A stretch of 64,000 nucleotides of DNA, from the NCBI RefSeq assembly GCF_033954455.1, contig NZ_CP121473.1:4326501-4390500 (forward strand), written 5' to 3'. Origin of the DNA: Thiorhodovibrio litoralis. Its GTDB lineage: Bacteria > Pseudomonadota > Gammaproteobacteria > Chromatiales > Chromatiaceae. The notes below the pieces were generated by a model. It saw nothing but the letters and a program-made list of their open reading frames with translations, did not search any database and was not told the DNA's origin. The number at the start of each line of letters is the position of its first letter. The first letter of the stretch is position 1. The translations under genes were made by a program, and so were the position numbers. This document shows, in pieces, positions 35,801 through 43,681 of this stretch.

Positions 35801-36721
35801 TTAAGCCCGCCCAATGCGCGGATCGACCCACAGGTAGACCAAGTCGGTCAGGGTATTGACGCCGACATAGATCAGGCTGATCAGCAGCACGCAGCCCTGG
35901 GCGACTGGGTAGTCACGGGCTTTGATGGCGTCGACCAACAGGCTGCCGATGCCGGGCCAGGAAAAGACGGTCTCGGTGATGACGGCGCCGCCGAGCAGGC
36001 CGCCGAGTTGCAGGCCGAGCAGAGTCAGGATGGGCAGGGCGGCGTTGCGCAGGGCGTGATGCCAGAGCACGGCGGATTCACTGAGGCCCTTGGCGCGCGC
36101 GGTGCGGATGTAGTCCTCGCTCAGCACTTCGAGCAAGCTGGCGCGCACCATGCGGGCGAGCAGCGCGGCCAGTCCGGTGCCGAGCGTCAGGGCTGGCAGA
36201 ATCAGGCTATTCCAGCCCTCGCGGCCGCTGACCGGGGTCCAGCCGAGCCACAAGGAGAACACCAGGATGAGCATGGGGCCGAGCCAGAAATTAGGCACCG
36301 CCATGCCGAGCACCGAGAAGCCCATGGCGGCGGAATCGAGCGGTCTGCCCTGATGGCGCGCTGCCAGCACGCCGAGCGGCAGGGCGATGATCACGGCCAG
36401 GGTCAGCGCGGCGAGCGTGAGCTGCAGAGTGGCGGGGAAACGCTCGGCGATCATCGCGGTGACTGGGCGCTGGTCGGTGAAGGATTCGCCCAGGTCAAGC
36501 CGGAGAAGGCCACTCAGATAGTCGCGATACTGCACCGCAAGCGGTCGATCCAGGCCAAGACGGGTGCGCAGGGCGGCCTGATCGGCCGGCCGCGCGCTTT
36601 CGCCAAGCATGGCTTCGACTGGGTCGCCGGGGACCAGATGCAGCAGCAGAAACACCAAGGTGCAGACGCCCAGCATGACGACCAGCGCGGCGCCCAGGCG
36701 CCCGAGCAAGGGGCCTGCCAT
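35801..36721 (-). CDS. ABC transporter permease, DppB/OppB family
   Basis: The 306-residue protein has the DppB layout: first membrane span (LGAALVVMLGVCTLVFLLLHLVPGDP), GLDRPLAVQYRDYLSGLLRLDLGESF, then five spans and the EAA loop DYIRTARAKGLSESAVLWHHALRNAALPIL, which contacts the ATPase. It would form half of the inner-membrane channel for peptides, nickel or similar solutes. The usual DppC, DppD/F and binding protein genes are not next to it in this window. Its ATG shares one base with the stop of the L,D-transpeptidase gene (TGATG). Confidence 0.85.
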   Translation of the reverse strand: MAGPLLGRLGAALVVMLGVCTLVFLLLHLVPGDPVEAMLGESARPADQAALRTRLGLDRPLAVQYRDYLSGLLRLDLGESFTDQRPVTAMIAERFPATLQLTLAALTLAVIIALPLGVLAARHQGRPLDSAAMGFSVLGMAVPNFWLGPMLILVFSLWLGWTPVSGREGWNSLILPALTLGTGLAALLARMVRASLLEVLSEDYIRTARAKGLSESAVLWHHALRNAALPILTLLGLQLGGLLGGAVITETVFSWPGIGSLLVDAIKARDYPVAQGCVLLISLIYVGVNTLTDLVYLWVDPRIGRA

Positions 36722-37443
36722 CAGCCCGCTGCCGGCGCGATGGTTGGCGGCACCATCACCGAGGACAGAATGTCCGGAGACAGCGGATCGGTCAGAATGC
36801 GCACCAAGGCACCCTTGGGCGTGCGCGCGAACAAGTCGATAAGATCCGCATCATGCATGCGGATGCAGCCATGGGAATGCGGCTCGCCCATGGGCTCGGT
36901 ATCCGGGCAGCCGTGGATGTAGATAAAGCGGCGCAGGGTATCGCGCTGACCACCACGGTTGCGCCCTGGCTCCAGCCCGCTCAGCCACAGGATGCGTGTG
37001 AGAATCCAGTCGCGCTCAGGGTATTGCGCGGCCAGTTCTGGGCTGTAGATTTCTCCAGTGGGTCGTCGGGCGCGAAACACGGTACCCGGTGCAGCGCCCT
37101 CGCCGATTTTCAGTCGCACCCGATGCAAGCCGCGCGGTGTGCAGCCGCTGCCATTGCGCTCTCCTGGTCCGTTAAGTGCGGTGGAGACGGGATAGATGCG
37201 GCCGCGACCGTCGCCACTGAGCAACGCCAGGCGTTGCTCGGACAGCGAAATATGCAATTCCACTGGGGCTTGGACCAAACGGCAATCAGGCGGCGATTTG
37301 TTCGAACGAAAAACTCGGAGAGTTTGCCCGTTGGTGTGCATGCTCAATGGTAATACCGCAAAGAGTCCCGGCATTATCCAGATCAATGAGGGTATCCTCG
37401 TCCAAATCCCGCGTTTCAGCGATCTCCGCACTGCGCAGTTCAA
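36721..37443 (-). CDS. L,D-transpeptidase (YkuD domain)
   Basis: The catalytic motif IHGCPDTEPMGEPHSHGCIRM (His and SHGCxR Cys) and VELHISLSEQRLALLSG show a YkuD-type L,D-transpeptidase that cross-links peptidoglycan or anchors proteins to it. The annotated frame begins at 37443 and overlaps the DUF2283 gene by about 160 bases. A later start, such as Met 35 (37341) or a GTG/TTG near 37262-37277 just after the DUF2283 stop, is likelier. No clear signal peptide is left with the late starts. It overlaps the permease gene by one base. Confidence 0.8.
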   Translation of the reverse strand: MNCAVRRSLKRGIWTRIPSLIWIMPGLFAVLPLSMHTNGQTLRVFRSNKSPPDCRLVQAPVELHISLSEQRLALLSGDGRGRIYPVSTALNGPGERNGSGCTPRGLHRVRLKIGEGAAPGTVFRARRPTGEIYSPELAAQYPERDWILTRILWLSGLEPGRNRGGQRDTLRRFIYIHGCPDTEPMGEPHSHGCIRMHDADLIDLFARTPKGALVRILTDPLSPDILSSVMVPPTIAPAAG

Positions 37444-37486
37444 TATAGAGCGTGTCGGTATCCTGAAAGTATTTGATTTTCATCAC
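37286..37486 (-). CDS. DUF2283 family protein
   Basis: The 66-residue protein (MKIKYFQDTDTLYIELRS, then TLIDLDNAGTLCGITIEHA) is a typical DUF2283 member. Family members are short and often follow a small DUF4258-like gene, as here, in a toxin-antitoxin-like arrangement. Its start overlaps the stop of the upstream gene by ATGA. Activity has not been shown. Confidence 0.8.
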   Translation of the reverse strand: MMKIKYFQDTDTLYIELRSAEIAETRDLDEDTLIDLDNAGTLCGITIEHAHQRANSPSFSFEQIAA

Positions 37487-37716
37487 GCGAACCCTCGATC
37501 GAAAAATGCGTTGTGGACGGTTGTTCCATCTGCCAAGAGGATAACTCGAAGATATCTGCCATCAGCCTCACGAATGGGTGCCCAACGGCGAATCCTCCCG
37601 TCTTGCTGGATCACTTCTTTGACTGGATTCTCAATGACGTGCTGAATCCAGGCAATATCAATACAAGCTCGATCCGATCGCTGACGGGTCGCGAGGAAGT
37701 ATTGCGTATATTGCAT
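37483..37716 (-). CDS. Small protein paired with DUF2283, DUF4258-like
   Basis: The 77-residue protein (IAWIQHVIENPVKEVIQQDGRIRRWAPIREADGRYLRVILLADGTTVHNAFFDR) fits the small proteins encoded before DUF2283 genes, with the strand pattern RYLRVILL and a final HNAFFDR. It could be the toxin-like half of the pair, but this is inference. The stop shares ATGA with the DUF2283 start. Confidence 0.6.
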   Translation of the reverse strand: MQYTQYFLATRQRSDRACIDIAWIQHVIENPVKEVIQQDGRIRRWAPIREADGRYLRVILLADGTTVHNAFFDRGFA

Positions 37717-37741
37717 CGTATCGCCTGAAATTTCCTTGCCA

Positions 37742-40429
37742 TCACCCGCCCAACGTCTTGCTCAGCACCTCGAACAAATCTGGCGAGATGCCATCGCGCC
37801 CGCGCAGTCCCTCCAGTTCGGCACGCATCCGCGCTTGGCGCCCGGTATCGTAACGTCGCCACTGGGTGAGCGGGTATAGCAGGCGCGCTGCTAGCTGCGG
37901 GTTGAGCGGATCGAGACGGCTAACCTGCTCGGCCAGCAGGCGATAGCCGCCACCGTCTGCGGCATGAAAGCAGACCGGATTGCCGCTGGCGAAGGCGCCG
38001 ATCAGGCTGCGCACGCGGTTGGGATTGCCGATGGAGAAGTCTTTATGCACCAGCAGCTGCTCGACGCGGCGCAGGGTGCCCGGTGCGCTGACCTGGGCCT
38101 GAATGGCAAACCATTTATCCAGCACCAGCGGGTCTTGCGACCATTGCTGGTAGAAATCTGCCAACGCATGCTCGGGAATATCGGAATCCTCTGTATCGCG
38201 CAACCGCACGAGGGCGCGCAGCGCGGCGATGCGGTCGGTCATGGTGACGGCGGTGGCGAACTGCCGCTGGCAGAGTTGCAGAACCGGCTCATCCGGCGCG
38301 CGCATCAAATAGGCGAGGCAGAGGTTCTTGAGTGCGCGTCGGCCCATGGCGGCGAATGACAGTTCTGGCTCGCTCCCGGTCTGATGTGCGGCCTGATCCG
38401 CAACCGGTTCAGCCGCTTGCAATGCCTGATAGGTCTCCAGCAGCTCGGCACTCAAGGCACTGGCGATCTGCGCCATCAGCGCCTCGCGCGCGCGGTGAAT
38501 GCCCTCAACATCCACCACGTCCATTTGATCGCCCAGGTAGGACTCGGACGGCAATGCCAGTACCTCGGCCAGCAACGCTGGATCGGCATCCGGATCTCGC
38601 AGCGCAGCGGCAAAGGCGTCGATGAACGCCTGCGGAGCCTGGCTGCCTGGTGCCGCGACCATAGCTAAGAGCACTCGCTCGGAAAGCTGCTGAGCGGCAT
38701 TCCAGCGCGCGAAACCATCGCTGTCCGCGGCCATCAAGCGGGTGAGTTCTTCATCGGAGTAAGGAAAGCGCAACTTGACCGGCGCCGAAAAGCCGCGCAG
38801 CAGCGAGGGCACCGGGCGCTCGCTGAGGCCGACGAATTCAAACACCTGCCGCGCCTCGCGCAGCTCCAGCACCCGGGTACCGGGCCCGATTGGCGCGGGC
38901 TCGCCGGCCAGTTGCACCGGGAGCTCTCGTCCGTCGGTACCGATCAGCCCGAGCGCGAGCGGCATGTGCTGCGGTGACTTCTCGGGCTGGCCCGGGGTGA
39001 GGTCGGTGTGCTGGCGCACTTCCAACCGATAAGTGCCCTGCCCTGTCTCCCAGTCCGCCGTGCACTCGAGCACCGGCGTGCCGGCCTGCTCATACCAGCG
39101 GCGGAATTGGGTCAGGTCCAGGCCGCTCGCGTCTTCCATGCAGCGCACGAAGTCTTCGGTCGTCACCGCCTGGCCGTCGTGGCGCTCAAAGTACAGATCG
39201 GTCGCGGCGCGGAAGCGCTCAGGGCCGAGCAGCCGTGCCTGCATGCGCACCAGCTCGGCGCCCTTCTCGTAAACCGTCGCGGTGTAGAAGTTGTTGATTT
39301 CGATATAGCTGTCGGGGCGCACCGGATGCGCCATGGGGCCGGCATCCTCCGGGAACTGGCGCGCGCGCAGAGCGCGAACATCGGCGATGCGCTGGACATC
39401 ACCATTGCCTTGGTCGGCACTGAATTCCTGGTCCCGAAACACGGTGAAACCTTCCTTCAGGCTCAGTTGAAACCAGTCGCGGCAGGTGATGCGGTTGCCG
39501 GTCCAGTTGTGGAAGTATTCGTGCGCCACCACCGACTCGATGCCGGCGAAGTCCTGATCGGTTGCGGTCTCGGGGCTGGCAAGGACATACTTGGCATTGA
39601 AGATATTCAGCCCCTTGTTCTCCATGGCGCCCATATTGAAGTGGCTAACGGCGACGATCATGAACAAGTCCAGATCGTACTCGCGCCCATAGCGCTGCTC
39701 GTCCCAGCGCATAGCGGCTTTGAGCGAGCGCATCGCATGGTCGCATTTGTCGCGGTTTTGTGGCTCCATGTAGAGATGCAGCGCCACCTCGCGTCCGGAG
39801 GCGGTGGTGAAGCTGTCCTCAATGCGCGCCAGATTGCCAGCCACCAGCGCAAACAGGTAAGTGGGCTTGGGGAAAGGGTCCTCCCAGCGCGCCAGATGGC
39901 GGCCGTCGGGCATGGTCTCCTGGCCGACTGGATTGCCGTTTGACAGCAGCACCGGATAACGCGCCGCATCCGCCACCAGGGTGACCGAAAAGCGCGTCAT
40001 CACATCCGGGCGATCGAGAAAATAGGTCAGGCGCCGAAAGCCCTCGGCCTCGCACTGGGTGCAGAGCATGTCGCCAGACACATAGAGCCCCTCGAGCGCG
40101 GTATTCGCGGCCGGATGAATCCGCACCCGGGTGCGCAGCCGGAAGCGGTCCGGCACCCTTTGCACCACCAGCGCCTGATCCTCCGCGCGATATTCAACCG
40201 GCGGCAGCACCCGCTCATCGAGCGCGACCTCCAGCAGCTCTAGCTGCTCGCCATCGAGCCGCAGCGCGCCATCGCCGCGCTTGGCCGCCGGGTTGCGACG
40301 CATCTCCAGTTCCGCGCTGACCAGGGTCTCGGTCGCTTCCAGGTCGAAGCGCAGGTCGGCGCGGTCGATCAGGAACTCAGGCGGCTGGTAATCTTGCAGG
40401 CGGGTTGGCTGGGGGGTATCGCGATACAT
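37742..40429 (-). CDS. pepN: Aminopeptidase N, M1 family
   Basis: Starting at ATG 40429 (MYRDTPQPTRLQDYQPPEFLID, the usual PepN opening) the protein has 895 residues. GAMENKGLNIFN is the exopeptidase motif and HEYFHNWTGNRITCRDWFQLSLKEGFTVFRDQEFSAD holds the HExxH zinc ligands and the distal Glu. It is a cytoplasmic zinc aminopeptidase that frees N-terminal residues from peptides. A longer frame to 40537 has an atypical N-terminus and is rejected. The neighbouring glutaredoxin gene is divergent. Confidence 0.95.
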   Translation of the reverse strand: MYRDTPQPTRLQDYQPPEFLIDRADLRFDLEATETLVSAELEMRRNPAAKRGDGALRLDGEQLELLEVALDERVLPPVEYRAEDQALVVQRVPDRFRLRTRVRIHPAANTALEGLYVSGDMLCTQCEAEGFRRLTYFLDRPDVMTRFSVTLVADAARYPVLLSNGNPVGQETMPDGRHLARWEDPFPKPTYLFALVAGNLARIEDSFTTASGREVALHLYMEPQNRDKCDHAMRSLKAAMRWDEQRYGREYDLDLFMIVAVSHFNMGAMENKGLNIFNAKYVLASPETATDQDFAGIESVVAHEYFHNWTGNRITCRDWFQLSLKEGFTVFRDQEFSADQGNGDVQRIADVRALRARQFPEDAGPMAHPVRPDSYIEINNFYTATVYEKGAELVRMQARLLGPERFRAATDLYFERHDGQAVTTEDFVRCMEDASGLDLTQFRRWYEQAGTPVLECTADWETGQGTYRLEVRQHTDLTPGQPEKSPQHMPLALGLIGTDGRELPVQLAGEPAPIGPGTRVLELREARQVFEFVGLSERPVPSLLRGFSAPVKLRFPYSDEELTRLMAADSDGFARWNAAQQLSERVLLAMVAAPGSQAPQAFIDAFAAALRDPDADPALLAEVLALPSESYLGDQMDVVDVEGIHRAREALMAQIASALSAELLETYQALQAAEPVADQAAHQTGSEPELSFAAMGRRALKNLCLAYLMRAPDEPVLQLCQRQFATAVTMTDRIAALRALVRLRDTEDSDIPEHALADFYQQWSQDPLVLDKWFAIQAQVSAPGTLRRVEQLLVHKDFSIGNPNRVRSLIGAFASGNPVCFHAADGGGYRLLAEQVSRLDPLNPQLAARLLYPLTQWRRYDTGRQARMRAELEGLRGRDGISPDLFEVLSKTLGG

Positions 40430-40654
40430 GTTGGGGTGCATCCTGGTCGGTGGTCGATTGGTGGGCGGGTCGCCAACAGATTGCCAAAGCGGCGCTGCGC
40501 AAGACGCTCGCGATGCGGCGGCACTCGCCGCTTGCAATGGCGACTGCTAATCTTAACCTTTGGCTGGACTGGCGCGTGGCAAGCTCGCGCGGCTGCGCAA
40601 ACGCCGCCAATCCATCTGCATCAGGCTCAGGCAATCAAGCATTCGAGACGCACA

Positions 40655-40921
40655 ATGGTCAAGATCGAGATGTACAGTACCGCAGCCTGCCCCTATTGTG
40701 TGCGGGCGCGACGGCTTTTGCACAAGAAGGGCGTGGAATTCAACGAAATCCGCATTGATGAAGAACCCTCGCGCGAGGCCGAGATGATCCAGCGCAGCGA
40801 GCGCTTCACGGTGCCGCAGATTTTCATCGGCGAGCGCCATATCGGCGGCTATGATGACATGGCCGAGCTCGACATGGACGATGCGCTCGACCCGCTGCTG
40901 CGCGGTGAAGAGCCGGTATGA
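40655..40921 (+). CDS. grxC: Glutaredoxin 3
   Basis: The 88-residue protein from ATG 40655 has the glutaredoxin fold: MVKIEMYSTAACPYCVRAR with the CPYC active site at residues 12-15, then FTVPQIFIGERHIGGYDDM with the cis-Pro and GG contacts for glutathione. It reduces disulfides with glutathione in the cytoplasm. The frame can be extended upstream to 40394, but the extra residues are not glutaredoxin-like and lie in the intergenic region shared with pepN. Confidence 0.9.
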   Translation: MVKIEMYSTAACPYCVRARRLLHKKGVEFNEIRIDEEPSREAEMIQRSERFTVPQIFIGERHIGGYDDMAELDMDDALDPLLRGEEPV

Positions 40922-41003
40922 ACGCCTCTGTTTGTTCCGATCCGGCCACCAATATGGTGCATGTTATGAACCCTGCGCTTGTTCCTGACATGGAGAACCG
41001 GTC

Positions 41004-41426
41004 ATGAGCGCGGCGACCGACGCCAACGAGGCCAGTCAGCGGCTCGACAAATGGCTGTGGGCGGCGCGTTTCTTTAAGACCCGGCAGCTCGCAGTCGATG
41101 CCGTCAATGGCGGCAAGGTGCAGGTCGACGGCCAGCGCTGCAAGCCCAGCCGCGCGCTGCGCCCTGGTGCCCGGCTGCACATTCAGAAAGGCGAGCTGGC
41201 GTGGGAGATAGAAGTCCGCGCTCTGTCCAAGCAGCGTCGGCCCGCCAGCGAGGCCGTGCTAATGTACGAGGAAGATGAAGCCAGCCGCCTGCGTCGTCAG
41301 GAGCTCGCTCGCGCGGCGCGCGAAAATGTCCATCTTGGCCCCCGCACGCGCGGTCGGCCAACAAAACGCGACCGGCGTCAGCTTGAGGCCTTTAACTCGC
41401 GGCAAAAAGAGGCCGGAAGCGATTAG
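41004..41426 (+). CDS. hslR: Ribosome-associated heat shock protein Hsp15, S4 domain
   Basis: The 140-residue protein opens with the S4 RNA-binding domain (RLDKWLWAARFFKTRQLAVDAVNGGKVQVDGQRCKPSR) and ends in a basic tail (RGRPTKRDRRQLEAF), the Hsp15 plan. Hsp15 binds stalled 50S subunits that still carry peptidyl-tRNA. It lies 2 bases before the next gene on the same strand. Confidence 0.9.
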   Translation: MSAATDANEASQRLDKWLWAARFFKTRQLAVDAVNGGKVQVDGQRCKPSRALRPGARLHIQKGELAWEIEVRALSKQRRPASEAVLMYEEDEASRLRRQELARAARENVHLGPRTRGRPTKRDRRQLEAFNSRQKEAGSD

Positions 41427-41428
41427 TC

Positions 41429-41884
41429 ATGGACACTCAGGCGTTGCGCGAGACTTATGATGAAATCAACGAATGCGCCTGCCCCTACGAGAAGGCCATT
41501 CTGACCGGGCAATGCGAGTGCTCGCGCGCCGACCGTTTTTGCCTCGCCGAGCGCGAAGGCGTGCGCTGCAATGCCGAGCCAGCCCAGGCGCGTTGCCTGA
41601 AGCTGATCGAGACCCTGCGCGGTCAGGCCCGTTTTGCGCTGAAGACACTCGATCAGCAGGCCGCTTTGGCCCACAACAAGGCGCTGCGGGTGCAGGTAGG
41701 CGGCTTGCAGGGCCTGCACAAGGCACTCTGGCCCAAGCAAAAACTGCCGTTGATGATTGGCGATATCGATGCCTTAATCGAGCGCGCCATCGCTGAGTTT
41801 GGCAGCCTCGATGCCCTGCCCTTCGGCCAGATCGTGCAGCAGCTCGCCGCTTACAAGGGCCGGCGCCGGCGACGAGCGCGTTAG
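41429..41884 (+). CDS. Unrecognised cysteine-rich protein
   Basis: The 151-residue protein has seven cysteines in its first 56 residues (positions 16, 18, 29, 31, 38, 47 and 56; CAC and CEC pairs), which could hold a metal or Fe-S centre. The rest is helical with a basic C-terminus (GRRRRRAR). I do not recognise the family. It is probably cotranscribed with hslR, which ends 2 bases before. A role in redox or RNA metabolism would be a guess. Confidence 0.7.
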   Translation: MDTQALRETYDEINECACPYEKAILTGQCECSRADRFCLAEREGVRCNAEPAQARCLKLIETLRGQARFALKTLDQQAALAHNKALRVQVGGLQGLHKALWPKQKLPLMIGDIDALIERAIAEFGSLDALPFGQIVQQLAAYKGRRRRRAR

Positions 41885-41961
41885 TCGGTGGCGTTGACAG
41901 GACGACATGGAATTTCGGCGCGTTTTGGTCCGGAAACGCATGTGTAATCGCTTAATGTGTT

Positions 41962-42414
41962 GTGAGAGACATCATCATGGCTTCTAATTTCGAGACCTTT
42001 TTCGACTTCAATCGCTATGCCGTGGTCGGTCACTCGGCCGCCAAGCCCTTTCCGATTCTGACCTACAAGGGGCTGAAAAAGCTTGGTAAACGGGTGTTTG
42101 CCATTGATGCCAGCGCGAAGAACATCGATGGCGATGCCGCCTATGCCGACCTGAGCGCGCTGCCGGAGACGGTGGAAGCTGTGGTGATCGAGGCACCGAA
42201 AGAGGAAACCCGAGACTGGGTGGCCCGCGCAGCTGAGGCTGGCATTAAGGATGTCTGGATTCACATGGCCCATGAAACGCCAGAAGCTGTTGCCTTGGCG
42301 GAGGAAAAACACATCAATCTGCGCACCGGAACCTGCGCGGTGATGTACCTGAAACCCGGTTTTTCTCCGCACGGCCTGCATGGACTGATCATGAAGGCCT
42401 TGGGCAAATACTGA
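41962..42414 (+). CDS. CoA-binding protein, YccU-like
   Basis: The 150-residue protein is a single Rossmann domain of the CoA_binding_2 type: FNRYAVVGHSAAKPF-like start (NRYAVVGHSAAKPFPI), KKLGKRVFAIDASAKNIDGDAAYADLSALPETVEAVVIEAPKE and WIHMAHETPEAVALAEEKHINLRTGTCAVMYL. Such stand-alone domains resemble the succinyl-CoA ligase alpha subunit and bind CoA or NAD(P). The role is not known. It starts 77 bases after the cysteine-rich gene. Confidence 0.85.
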   Translation: MRDIIMASNFETFFDFNRYAVVGHSAAKPFPILTYKGLKKLGKRVFAIDASAKNIDGDAAYADLSALPETVEAVVIEAPKEETRDWVARAAEAGIKDVWIHMAHETPEAVALAEEKHINLRTGTCAVMYLKPGFSPHGLHGLIMKALGKY

Positions 42415-42420
42415 GTCCTG

Positions 42421-42480
42421 TTCCTTCGGATACCGGCCAGTTCCTTCGGAGGGCGACCAGCTCCTTCGGATAGAGGCAAC
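42421..42480. repeat. Three short direct repeats, period 20
   Basis: TTCCTTCGGA at 42421 and 42441 and CTCCTTCGGA at 42461 repeat at exact 20-base spacing, with the remaining 10 bases partly conserved. They follow the stop of the CoA-binding gene. The spacing is too short for a CRISPR array. Confidence 0.7.
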
Positions 42481-42563
42481 CACAGCTGACACAAGTCACG
42501 TGACCCAAGTTCAGAGACTCGGCCACACGCCAACAGCCTGTTTTGGTTATTGCTGAACCGCGC

Positions 42564-43625
42564 CTAATTTGCCGCGGGTGGGTTCGCTGCCGGTGGATTC
42601 GCCGCAGGCTGCTCCCCTGGTTCAGGCCCGGCCGGCGCAACAGTGCCAGCAGGGCCTGGCAGTAGCGAGGGGTTAGCAGCGCCGTCAGCGACGCCACCAG
42701 CTTGTGCCGGGGGCTGATTCTGGTTACCGCCAGCGTTTTGAGCTGCAGCCGGATCAGCATTCGGGTCCGCCGGCTGATCCGCAGTCGGGAGCGTCGGTGC
42801 TGGTGCGCCAGCCTCACCATCCGCTCCTGGCGGCGCGTTCTGTCCAACCTGGCCAGCAGCTCCCGGATCAGCTCCCGGAAGCGCATCCTGTCCAGCTTGG
42901 CCCTGATCGTTATCGCCTGGCTGCGGTTCGGTGGCTCCCTGCCCGGCTTGGGCATCGCCCGGCTGACCTGCCGGGGGAGGACCTCCTAGAGGAGGATCTG
43001 CCGGAGGTTGGCCCGCGGGATCAGTTGGCGGCGCGGCGCCCGGCGCTGGTTCTGCACCTCCTTGCTGGGCAGCGCCTGCCTGAGCGGCATCGTCCGCGGC
43101 CGGTTCTTCGGGCACCTCCCGCACCAGGCGCAGGTGCACGACGTTGCGCTGATTGGCGCTGAAATCCTCGCCAAAGGCGAAACCAAGCTGACCCGCGCGC
43201 GGGGAATTGTTGTCCTCGGCGGAGTCGTACCAAAACCAACCCGAGGGCGTGTAAGGAAAAAGCGAGAGATTGACCGCCGGAAGTTGGCACCCAGGCTGGA
43301 TGATCTGGCGCAATTCGTCCAGCTTGGGGATGCGCCAATCATCAAAGCCGGCGAAAGTGCTTTTCTCGGCGATCTCAAGCGCTTTCTCCCAGGTGACATA
43401 CTTGAGGCGACCTTCGCTGCAGCGATCGCCGCGCAAACCTTCGGTGCATCGCTTCCAGATCAGGCCGTTTTCCTCATCGCCGACGGTCCCATCGTCCGTC
43501 GGTTTCCAGCGTTCTTCGTCGAAGTCGTCCTCGGCTCCACGCCCGCAGCTGGGTTCTTGCTGCTGCTGCGCGGCTGCGACGGCAGACAGCAGCAAGAGTC
43601 CGCACAATATGATGGCACGCAGCAT
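42564..43625 (-). CDS. Secreted DUF1566-like protein with a long Pro/Ala/Gly-rich tail
   Basis: From ATG 43625 the protein has a clear signal peptide (MLRAIILCGLLLLSAVAAAQ). Residues about 25-165 match DUF1566/Lcl-type domains (DENGLIWKRC-like EENGLIWKRCTEGL, WEKALEIAEKSTFAGFDDWRIPKLDELRQII, and FPYTPSGWFWYDSA). The last 185 residues are Pro/Ala/Gly/Gln-rich with ADPAAGQ-like units. It would act in the periplasm or outside, where the tail might span the wall or bind a surface. It lies 9 bases beyond the longest possible frame end from dsrS on the same strand, so it may be read with the dsr operon. Confidence 0.75.
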   Translation of the reverse strand: MLRAIILCGLLLLSAVAAAQQQQEPSCGRGAEDDFDEERWKPTDDGTVGDEENGLIWKRCTEGLRGDRCSEGRLKYVTWEKALEIAEKSTFAGFDDWRIPKLDELRQIIQPGCQLPAVNLSLFPYTPSGWFWYDSAEDNNSPRAGQLGFAFGEDFSANQRNVVHLRLVREVPEEPAADDAAQAGAAQQGGAEPAPGAAPPTDPAGQPPADPPLGGPPPAGQPGDAQAGQGATEPQPGDNDQGQAGQDALPGADPGAAGQVGQNAPPGADGEAGAPAPTLPTADQPADPNADPAAAQNAGGNQNQPPAQAGGVADGAANPSLLPGPAGTVAPAGPEPGEQPAANPPAANPPAAN

Positions 43626-43681
43626 CGCCACAGGCCCTGATGCCGGAGTCAAAAAGCAGCCTGCCAATGGCATTGGTCTGT

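Noticed and set aside
42421-42480. Direct repeats considered as CRISPR array
   Set aside because: Repeat period is 20 bases with no spacer of usual length.
43640-43681. Terminator after dsrS
   Set aside because: CCAATG/CATTGG followed by a T run could form a weak hairpin, but the loop is too small and the stem too short to claim it.
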